From Sergeia podlipaevii (lineage: Eukaryota; Euglenozoa; Kinetoplastea; Trypanosomatida; Trypanosomatidae): a stretch of DNA of 64,000 nt. The stretch spans positions 1-64,000 of the forward strand of contig JASANZ010002179.1 of the NCBI GenBank assembly GCA_030849805.1, in the 5' to 3' direction. The notes under the pieces are model-generated. The model was not told where the DNA came from, did not search any database, and was given only the letters and a program-made list of their open reading frames with translations. The translations under genes were made by a program, and so were the position numbers. Within the stretch, counting starts at the first letter, position 1. The number at the start of each line of letters is the position of its first letter. Of the stretch, positions 12,801 to 17,891 are shown piece by piece.

Positions 12801-13731
12801 CGAGGCTGTTGTGCGCCTTCAATATGCTCTTGCTCGCCGACTTGGAATCGATGACGCATCAGTGCTCCTTGTCCAGTTACAAGGCGCTGGGTCAGTAGTA
12901 GTAGAGGAACGGGAAGTGAGCGACAGTGTCGCGGTGTTGGCACGGATGCGCGATGATCGCCAGCAACAGCAGCAGGGTCTTGATGATGCATCCAGCTCTT
13001 TCTCTTCATCATCGTCATCATCATTGCTTTCTGAGAAGGAGTCAGGAAAAGGCGAAGGAAAGGATGAGCAAAGTGTCTACTGGCGCTTGCCGGTGTACGC
13101 TCTCACTCTATCCGTTGCTGCGGACACGCATCAAGTTCAAGCCACCAACGGTGGTAGTCGGGCTCTGCTCACGGCACCTGAAGTGCTCTTTCGCGCTGTC
13201 CAGCTACTCCTCAAGGACGCAGAGACACAGCATGAGCTGCTAGCACACCTACTTCCCGCGCCACCCACTCAGGGCGGTAGTCACAGGCTGGCGGAAGCCC
13301 GAGAGAATGAAGGGACGTACGTGAGCATCGTCACGATGAACTTCACGCTCGCCACTGGTGTGGATCTACATCGCGAGGCCAGCGTCACGCAGGAAGAGGA
13401 AGTGCTAGAGGTGAAGTACCCGCAGACCGACTTGGAGAAGCGCTGGCGCAGTGTGCTGCTTGCCATCCCCTACGACGCCGTCCTCGTTGCAGACGTGCCA
13501 GATGGCGAAGGCGAGGGGAGTGGCTCCATGGGAAGCCGGTGGCGTGTGACGTGGTGGTCGATCCCACTCATGCTTCTGCTCCCCATCGCACTTGCTGTTA
13601 CGACGTACTTTGTTTATAAAAAGTTTCTGAGGACGGGATCGAGTGCCCCAGAGACCGCTGCCGGAGCTCACCGTGTGAACGCCGAGGACGTAACGATCGA
13701 GGAGGATGGCGCAGCTGCTGCTCGGTCGTAA
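835..13731 (+). CDS. Giant C-type-lectin-like, repeat-module type I membrane protein (4298 aa)
   Basis: This is a single uninterrupted ORF. The ATG at 835 follows an A-run; an in-frame ATG at 871 would start directly at the hydrophobic signal peptide (MLPSFFTLALLAMLL) and is an alternative start. Three C-type-lectin-like modules can be read near residues 43-248, 298-487 and 523-716; each ends in the typical 'GC.A......W....C......FIC' pattern. A long ectodomain follows, in which a unit of roughly 200-250 residues recurs about 15 times. Its clearest mark is a hydrophobic stretch, then C-[LV]-S-x-D-G and an aromatic residue. Many N-x-S/T sites and low-complexity S, E and Q inserts are present. 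One transmembrane helix (about 4240-4262, WWSIPLMLLLPIALAV) leads into a tail of about 35 residues. The architecture says a surface or endomembrane protein; ligand and function are unknown. The lectin modules lack clear EPN/QPD and WND calcium motifs, so sugar binding is doubtful. Confidence 0.9.
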   Translation: MGGNQNAKGGRHMLPSFFTLALLAMLLIAVHPLTSNAAASQPSCPSKWFEYTQVIPSSSSSATALVSRKMCVRAIRAAAMLAPPIDIDRQCRSIGVESGGGESMTAISPRTVSVHSQEENERLRGLFFDPQDGDEGPIGGALPPSSDDIVVLGGAAGFGDLHWFDGSDDDEDNEKEETREGKRAGAVQALRKKRGMLERSSSRAHHRYSNFASGEDWATRSGCIAMQRDGTWVLVGCTAPSRPYFCSFPFSELPENITTSTAAPGETNSTAAPGGDDEDEEKTLVALRPAVPQPPPPCLAGWKAYTPSRNASAPFAWREEEEQQVGDVCYRFFAPSSREEGDGRRGLPQSQAEVFCHNFHPIATLTSVLSRHEEQWIRQVLLPGSAAYVELARQGRVSLINVGGRFIYHGRIGSWSADTFYYNQSEFDASAPSSPAWPTDANHLYHNWGLNGQQPSPDYGCLALSTRSSQTWATSNCQSDLPFICSYLNDGSSYPSPPPDENSSSASTDSTTEGPVPTDEPEVPLCLDGWTHFAQGSTCYRAFDSFLVSSRWRDGRERVSPSAMEDTCQQVLTRVATDPSLVHAAAVRTPEESAAAGQSLFAFFTSKSKIPIHASSNSSSQPRNDAEYRLRGRQEEEEEEEALRAIIGVAYRNSGASGHYLDGSGLLPPFLAEMLWAAYEPLQPQGCIAVDTQGRWYWHPCDSSSREAAEAFVCQYPASTLRPLKPEESSSSSSETTPSDSSSSVPGPTPDPSPEDPVAGRVCTKSLNGASHLVVSAGTIGVYTMDPCEKDKEEEENTRKEEGDINPALYVYFAPVSPFFEYGVFRSTGSSSLVMGLGNLPLDPIERGRLFGQLLFDTTTYAPCDGFKKQENIFRAQDGRVAVRHSSVRELGYVCVSADGVHYKPSGVTYEVVGASLKGFVPLVPRVEEKEKDGAQKEGREPSMTSPTSTVEWLPPLFYSTEELREMMRKTKSASKKLGDTLAQALAIRRFTSGVLQLYVESSVGPNYNHTSKDRQQQGKEEEETYGDDDGSLVEYIRFSSSEDCMHSSFLLLENDVRVVEVGSAYIAERDVQQQQRVTEGERAKSAYGITYQQADAIAVSRSSLKRLTDPQSAQDEPPVEYYVCVAVRKAHPHHAVLLNDTNTRTTADEMTHMGEVAMDRLRSLRSMGVLGEPVTLYTVVPGLKVHVTAPPVSVQGMWALSPRPTQRASLARIPAVQSNRICSSIGEEGKNRYRDEIVLCTGITCGTGKLNPDALGQASRSSITVPQYSSPVILLDGAGLQEGMSVLLSRDKHRCDREQESLATAMDPSMTAAAGVPAYLDTMVPISVVEMDVYDYFVPQFTEEGERRRGDKVGESADVVAAAAGIRYRNVKSTKQVPFIQLNTNHTGMWGSSSHNDNGDGEDDSVTWYVCLSYATTTSFVSLKSLEIRVQRQSIGGVTASSVAVSSSGVGGEEQQLDPSSASVHLNVNVGFAGLLKLWGMDMSMWSEATIQGTQVAFMELSSSAVTSKTPMGSGTLVGQVCPDSALAGNAQRVLGIVPAPRVISGDYDDTHSSSSVYERRRTCTCPDTNCSTSAATEKQEEGGEEGELESSFAAVVIPQGYFPEESSWRLQLCLSVPRPFSVESTGRVFYATAATVDVRPIELLFVGRYGFNLSSSAPSPSSSSATATPNTVVTIAEESENVVFPLIGYGLRPDMTVFFSKRPCYGQTALVDPDLARRQSVLNLTVTTAYDLPSNYWASLASDVLGGEIPSGNSSSSGTSKPSSLLAKSNGGQTQPLFITLTKSEVTTRAIAERLFSINEDGSPSLERRPLHMCLYAPGTRREVFPTAFRLVVKTPYVASIYNNPHDIPLIDKTLRRHSTEESSVSLINGLGTDDGSNTEPDSTDKATVIYAAYMDIIVEGFGLKEGQTRFIPAVDCSNISSFLWRAPVAVSAIPSGTIARGFSPAERYVDPQTSMSSWFIPLNQAHTTRVGAKDWPFAPSAGGTVSRFVWCVRYDDDGGKQEQEGLAGGNENDDSGSAGDENDRLGGFVSTGIPYSLAIPAVDGFKQMDGSVTQELVLPTQDSELGQWQSIHLVGPVVDFTFAVGNPLYMFLAEEGLSCKAIKNYYLEKGLLAEKLIIAVDGSAVMMPNHMTSEGIFKFCTSAVYPNARSATLGIESALQFFELGPLRLRLVKPVYSVLSLNHTRAVTVEQGQEWTLPITGTFISNASFIRFKRFGESCEGAMTADGALEDIAVHDIFEGLHLFGKENSSENGEPDSLMLQTITNSSSNNSTLGVNPNLYVVLERGLIRALAAPEQYQLCFKANRATPWQASATVTLTVVEHIRRPTEYAYFAADGSDDVTAVLAVPPTKVALPWITGEAGRVNMVGAAGHEVAVALWCPGEATSADSGGEEAEGYAADAPCGDHRRVMFVKPMEDGSDPCFFDAEAVQEDIVRGPYVIDYGVLTIPASMSKEGVHFYPNVTQPWIMCLETGPERWRQPRNPLFQLQLATATPIGFRDLPDDFSNTSATFVWTQGKQRHSELVLRRTEAGQEIDLASHEVALGEVGGEDRMYAEGNQTLLLHAEDSSTAFYLNGYAIQRGYLMRFGANCEADVFVDSTTTTMQAVEGSSNSSSSDGGEIDPFDAAIIESQKIANPLLYRHPLLIEDDRGLFLMPRAHMALEQARPVPMCLSTDGGFFYTRTLLSLAILPSRLIRDNPEDERDLLQRIFAYTVVVARNSSGEVDLTSTIETALASARKDPSAVPVWPLLPVGTRVRLATTCDDSDQPSAKLPGNEDEEEAYVRLPEVWVSERPNVIRLTAAHTAAKIRSRLRVCAVMPAAETAGERTRIAEEQSSKGRRRRKREGKGKRGTGVQAKASRTSSLSSNPFVDTGLRLKVLDVSIASVTVHRWGEKTAQLLASRQDDDGQGGIREVVLRRADEELMLTVTLKSGSGSESGVVCRGGDGVGCLVDRFLYTLDTSAPALPFFSLARFRLGRTLHECLAPPPKQEEQGSSSSSSSAGGIDGKEASSQETSAEAAIVTFDAMKAEFSNTSLRVSALDSVFGHFVAPLSQIYAARGDVHVADPWAPASLCLSVDGGRHYMSVGIAYFTADWAPTLMVSVDNSSSSVAPGEITASPSAELNLSTLYRTDIHAYQYTSVSGMIADTRYSTRLNQSILPMSSSTAIANAAVNTFLGDFTSHALWTGFFGRTGFAIGGLLFLGSDTAFVLDTTQALLFAVDYVRSGIETGLHVVAERWSLLCLGNADFIMTDQFVQGARVGALLAADAAQCVRGLPGGTTLRIVGPLGTGLSSDGMVGQEKGTTTETDEDAEAALQRQMAELCGGLRHSTRAEASWAFNAFVMWPQAFSWRAATMQTVALAAALQMPSAGKYVADGMYGVCIEQMLPYGIAAPVANSSATASAAYYPTPVRLHVTSGALSVSVVARAKEGTVAVFQGTNAALPLQGTAVHLPQTPVLVALAPASSRVVPVWSSVGLDRAFVMQRLNGNCGDVSTLRDPVSGKTRLAAFGHPNRTDGVATAADILMATPWYNGQHGWLRIAAGYTRYLTNTSSTASYLVCYSVDYGLSFQPVIAIGADQKMAVTLAVLPPTITGVAAMPPIGNGRGTSVEEALSTVPSAARVQRQYLLPSQQQPGNSSEAAPWDEVIVTTTVNGHVVLARAPRFYANDTNGFVGNGIGLQSGREKAFDSEKKKEENTAPLTAETMPTVAGAVAVLRSSVHGSMCSGTTLANLAAEGMSGRNGGGTEGSGGASPLALPIFIVNLHSGYVWSEKDTSTLRNYSYSLSSGEEDELVAMINAETNPVLANSTWLANTQELQRKYGASGGVVSVISLLGLIQQQQAVVQKAANMLVGESFVVCVSTDGKHFYSANAASSSTSSNSSQAQLRNGSAEGKAQEAATVELSAVRRLGVTAQAAQEPTALSHVPSSALLLMPNVEKRGTNYVRDVSLLAKLLVRPNLTKTHNTSVSSSPFSASTEAVPPPLSLELHVTREAVVRLQYALARRLGIDDASVLLVQLQGAGSVVVEEREVSDSVAVLARMRDDRQQQQQGLDDASSSFSSSSSSSLLSEKESGKGEGKDEQSVYWRLPVYALTLSVAADTHQVQATNGGSRALLTAPEVLFRAVQLLLKDAETQHELLAHLLPAPPTQGGSHRLAEARENEGTYVSIVTMNFTLATGVDLHREASVTQEEEVLEVKYPQTDLEKRWRSVLLAIPYDAVLVADVPDGEGEGSGSMGSRWRVTWWSIPLMLLLPIALAVTTYFVYKKFLRTGSSAPETAAGAHRVNAEDVTIEEDGAAAARS

Positions 13732-14284
13732 GCCAGTGTGGGCGTAGGGGGTATGCATAGAAGGCACACTCTCCTCATATCTTTTACAGAGGAGGGAGGG
13801 AGAAGAAAAACAAAGGGGTCAATCTTGAGTTGTGCATGTGTTGTTGTTGTTTTTTGTTTTCCTCATAAGAGATACTGGTTGGCGTAGGAATATCGGTGGC
13901 TGTTATGTTGCATTTCACTATTTTAATTGTTATCATCTGTCCATTCCCAGCAAGACTACCAATTTTTGTTATTATCATCGCGTAATTACTGTTTGTTATA
14001 AATCTTAGCAACAACAAAAATGTTATTCAAAGTGCTTTTTTTTTTTTTTCAAATAAATATAAGAAATACTGATGATAGAAAGTGAGGGACTGTCATCCTG
14101 ACTGAACAACATTGAATATATATGCTGTAGGTATTGGTGTTCTCATCTATATTGCCTTTAAAGCATCTCTCTCTCTCTCTCTTTCTTTCTTGTTGTTGTT
14201 GTTGTCTTTCCCCCTATAAATATATAATTAGCAGTGTAGTTTAACATATATTTTTACATTCTTCAATATCACCAACAGTAAGGC
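13732..14284. other. Intergenic region with splice signals
   Basis: AT-rich spacer between the giant gene and the TPR gene. It holds GTT/GTTGTT runs, a 12-T run near 14038 and the pyrimidine tract annotated separately. No gene is seen. Confidence 0.7.
14168..14234 (+). promoter_or_regulatory. Polypyrimidine tract and trans-splice acceptor for the TPR gene
   Basis: A nearly pure CT/TTG pyrimidine-rich tract of about 47 bases (14168-14214) is followed by TATAAATATATAATTAGCAG. The first AG dinucleotides, at 14230-14231 and 14233-14234, lie about 50 bases upstream of the ATG at 14285. This is the textbook arrangement for kinetoplastid trans-splicing and one of the clearest in the window. Confidence 0.65.
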
Positions 14285-15322
14285 ATGAAGCAAGCTCGAG
14301 TGCGCACGGAGTCGATGGTGCAGCGATACGCCAAGAAGCCCATCGGTGAAGGATTTGATCTCTGGGACCGTGACTATCCCTTCGGTGCCATCCGTCTTTT
14401 TATATTCAAGTCCGAGACGGCCCTGCCCTTTCAACTCGGCCCATGCCTAGATGCCATTGCTGAAATCTCTCTTCAGATGAATGGCCTTGAGGATGCCTGC
14501 GAGCAGTTCGCTCTGGCCGCCGACAAGTATCAGCTGATCCAGCAGCCTATTCTCGGCGAGCTCATGCGTGTGAAGATCACCGAGATCAACTCTGGCACCG
14601 AGGCTGCGCTCCAGCAGCTCCAGACTTTTCTGAAGGAGGTAGACCCTGAGCGCAACGGCGGTGGCACCGGGGCGGACATCAAGAAGCGCTCCAACCTGGC
14701 TCGTTGCTACGCCTATCTTGCCGAGCTCTTCCTCAACTCCGGCGCTGACAGCCAAGAGGAGGTGGTGGCGGTGGCACCGAAGGCGGTCGAGGCGGCGAAG
14801 CTCGCGGTGGAACTTAGCTGGGACCGTGTGCATACAGGCTTCTTCATCTTGGGCGAGGCCTATGAGGCCAACGGAGATATGGCCAAGGCGAAGAACGCCT
14901 ATGAAAACGCTCTGCAGAACTGCCCTCGTTACGTGGCAGCCCTTGAGCGCCTCATCGACGTAGAGAAGCAGCTCGGTGGCTCTGTCAAGCAGCTGATGCC
15001 AGTCATCAATCAGGCCATCGATGCCCATCCACGCTCCGCTTTTCTGCGTGAGAAGGCCTTTCTTATGTCGGAGGTAGAGGGAGACGCGGCGGCGCTCGCC
15101 TTTCTAGATACCCACATTGCTAGCCCGCCTCTGGAGGAGACAGAAAGCGTCGGCAGCGTTAGTGGCGCCACAGTGGCCACACTTCTCAAGGCGAAGGCGG
15201 CTATTTTTGCGGACGCCGGCAAATTCTCTGAAGCGCTGCAGGCGGCACAGCAGGCGCTCGAGGCGAATCCAAAGGATGAGGAGGCAAACTCTATCGTGGC
15301 GGACATCAAGGCGTCGATGTAA
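14285..15322 (+). CDS. Tetratricopeptide-repeat protein (345 aa)
   Basis: The product is mostly helical and contains TPR-like units. The best is around residues 183-220, where 'HTGFFILGEAYEANGDMAKA' is followed by KNAYENALQNCP, matching the TPR consensus of small residues at 8 and 20 and a Pro at the end. A final TPR-like helix pair occurs near 305-340 (LLKAKAAIFADAGKFSEALQ then AAQQALEANP). The N-terminal third also looks like helical repeats but is more divergent. No signal peptide, membrane helix or catalytic motif is visible, so it is probably a soluble scaffold or adaptor. The ATG at 14285 sits shortly after a strong splice acceptor, which supports this start. Partner and pathway cannot be inferred; APC10 lies two genes downstream, but polycistronic neighbours in these organisms are usually not functionally linked. 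Confidence 0.85.
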   Translation: MKQARVRTESMVQRYAKKPIGEGFDLWDRDYPFGAIRLFIFKSETALPFQLGPCLDAIAEISLQMNGLEDACEQFALAADKYQLIQQPILGELMRVKITEINSGTEAALQQLQTFLKEVDPERNGGGTGADIKKRSNLARCYAYLAELFLNSGADSQEEVVAVAPKAVEAAKLAVELSWDRVHTGFFILGEAYEANGDMAKAKNAYENALQNCPRYVAALERLIDVEKQLGGSVKQLMPVINQAIDAHPRSAFLREKAFLMSEVEGDAAALAFLDTHIASPPLEETESVGSVSGATVATLLKAKAAIFADAGKFSEALQAAQQALEANPKDEEANSIVADIKASM

Positions 15323-15878
15323 ACTTTTTTTTTTCTCTTCTTGTGCGTACTCTTCTATATATATATATTAACGTGTACTTGCATAGCGCGTGTGTGGGCG
15401 TGTATGTATTTGCACATGCACACAGACACAAAGGATTAGGACGAAGGAGGAGAGGATACGTATATCCATACACCTATGTGCTTGTATTCCCACAAACTTC
15501 AGATGCTAAATCTCTCTGATCGTGAAGCTACTCTTTTTCCCTCAGTGTATATACAAGAAAGGAAACAGATTTTGGAAAGGGAAATCTGATGCGTACCTGC
15601 CGAAACAACGGCAGCTTTAGTATGGGTGTCAGTGTCAGTATGAGTGTGTGTGGGTATCTGCTGTGACAGCCGTATCGAAACCTGATGTAGGATATATATA
15701 TATATATATATATATTCCTCCCTTTTTTTTGTTTGTCCTAGTTGTTATATCTGTTTCGCATTTATACATGCGTTTACGACTCTACCTCTTTCTCTCTCTA
15801 TGTGTGTGTGTATGTGCGTGTGTGTGTGTTGAGAGTATTTGTTTTTGCTGTTGCGATTTGATACAACGTCTTTGTTCG

Positions 15879-15880
<2 letters not shown>

Positions 15881-15917
<37 letters not shown>

Positions 15918-15923
15918 TATATA
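15881..15923. repeat. (TTA)n/(TA)n microsatellite
   Basis: About ten consecutive TTA units pass directly into a TA dinucleotide run. It lies in the spacer between the TPR gene and the next plus-strand gene. Confidence 0.9.
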
Positions 15924-17807
15924 CATTCTTTCGTTGGCTTAAGCTCTATAAGGAGCAGAGTTACTCTCTCTCTCTCACCACTGTCCTTCCTTTTTTTTAT
16001 CTCCTATACATATGCATAGTGTTCAACTATGAATAAGAAAAAGAAGAGGCAGCAAAGAAGAGAAAAAAAAAAGGCGAAAGAGAAAGACACAAAGAAATGA
16101 CTTCAAAGGACAAGCGACGTTAAAGAGAGAGGAAAGAAGAACACGTGCAAACAGCAAACAAACGAAAAAAAAGAGCTTTAGAGGAGCTTAACATATGCGC
16201 ATATAGATTTTCTCTTATTTTAAGAACAGTTGTTACACTATCGTTGTATGCTTCTTTGTCATCTTACTTTTTTTTCTTTATTATTATTTTGTCGGTGTGG
16301 GCTTCCCTCTCCCCCGTACACATGTACACACACACACATGTCCCCCTCATCACGTGCTTCCTCTGCTTACGGTTTTTTTTTTTTACGAGAGGAAAGAAGA
16401 AGAAGAAGAAAAAGAAAAAAAAAATGGAGAAAAAGAAAATGCCTCTTTGCTTATCCTCCCCTCCCCACATCTTTTTTCTTGAGAGGATCAGTAGGATACT
16501 TTTCATTTTTTTTTTCTTCTTCCAAAGTTTGATATTTCTATCTGCTGTTTTTTTTTTTTTTTCGGAGCATAGGAAATATATATATATATAAATTAGGGAG
16601 AAGATACCCTCCTGTGCTTTTTTTTTTTCTTCTATGCATGATTTGTTCTTTTCCCCCTTTTTGATGATATCTCATCTTAAAGGAAAAAAAAAACACATCA
16701 TTATTATTACAACAATTACTGTGGTAGTAGTGGTGGTTGGCGGATTTATTCCTGTTGAATGAGCTGGCGGCACTCACCTATGCACGCGCTCAAGCATATC
16801 TTGCATCTATTCCCCCTTTTTTCTTTTTTTCTTAACTATTTTTGTTTCTCTTTGTGCTCTTGCTTGAGAGGTGGAGAGAGAAGAGAGCAAGAAAAGAGGA
16901 AAAAAAAAAATGAATGCGTAAATACCGTTTGAAGAACCTTACTCACTTAACTTACAAATGTGTGGGAGAAGAATAGAAGGCACTTTCCCTCCTTCTTTTT
17001 TTCTTTTTTTTTTTGTGAGATGGAGGGGTATGCGTAGAAATACGCCTCGTATAAAAGAAAATTATGCGTCTGCGTATATGCAGTATTTATTCTTCTGTCT
17101 TTGTCTGTTCTTGTGTATGTATCTTCTCTCTTTTTTTTTTCCGTTCTTCACTCATGAGTGACATATATATATACATACGTGAGGCTTCTCACTGAATGAA
17201 TGCTTTATTATATTTTTAATTTATTTATTTTTTTACTATTATTTTCAGTGAAAAAAAAAAAAGAAGAAAAATCTGCACGTCAAACAGCGTATACTAAGGA
17301 GAAAGTATTGATGGAAATGAGAGAATGTGTTGTGCAAGGAAATAAACACACACGAAAAACAAACGTACTTTCGTCTGCTTAGGACTAACCGTTTGAAATT
17401 TTTGTTCTTTTGTGAGTTATTGTACTTATGGACACTCTTGTACACATGCACGCCCCCCCCCCCTATATGTATATATATATATATAATTATATATGCGTGC
17501 GGAATCCTTTGAAGACGATGGGGATGACATGTGCATTGCTTGTTGGGGAACCTTTACCTTTTTACGTTGAAGTGGAATAGTAGCTTATCTATCGTACTAC
17601 CTTCTCTCTCGTTATTTTTCTCTCCGTTTGATTGTATTTATATAAAGAAAGGATTTGGATATTCTTCTATCAACATCTATTCTACTATACCTAGTTCGAT
17701 TGGAACACGTCATGCATTGGGCATACAATATAGTATCAACAGAGAGCATCAGAGCACATTGAGACAAGGATACACACAATTTTATTACGTCTAATATATA
17801 CATATTT

Positions 17808-17827
17808 CTTTTTTTTTTTTTCTTGAG
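17808..17827 (+). promoter_or_regulatory. Polypyrimidine tract and trans-splice acceptor for the Q/S-rich gene
   Basis: An uninterrupted pyrimidine run (TTTCTTTTTTTTTTTTTCTT) ends in GAG, with AG at 17826-17827. This lies 65 bases before the ATG at 17892 and shows that the open frame upstream of that ATG is 5' UTR rather than coding. Confidence 0.6.
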
Positions 17828-17891
17828 GGAGGGGAGAGAGTGTGTTGAGAATCAAAGTTATTATTTTATTTTTTTGAAGGGAAGGACGAAC

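Larger units (their letters stand above)
15323..17891. other. 2.5-kb gene-poor spacer of simple repeats
   Basis: This is the longest stretch without a gene. It contains (TA)n at about 15692-15715, (TTA)n running into (TA)n at about 15881-15923, many T- and A-runs of 8-14 bases, a C-run near 17453-17462 and CA-rich patches. ORFs inside are hydrophobic or K/R-rich by composition only. No tRNA, rRNA or snoRNA could be recognised by eye. Confidence 0.6.

Noticed and set aside
16145..16591. 148-codon plus-strand ORF with poly-F and poly-K
   Set aside because: Translation of T- and A-runs in spacer DNA.
17690..17712. GTTCGATT motif resembling a tRNA B box
   Set aside because: The flanking bases do not form a T-arm stem and no A box or acceptor stem was found.
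17823..17891. Open frame extending the Q/S-rich protein upstream from a TTG
   Set aside because: It begins at a non-ATG codon, overlaps the likely splice acceptor at 17826-17827 and encodes spacer-like sequence. The ATG at 17892 is the better start.
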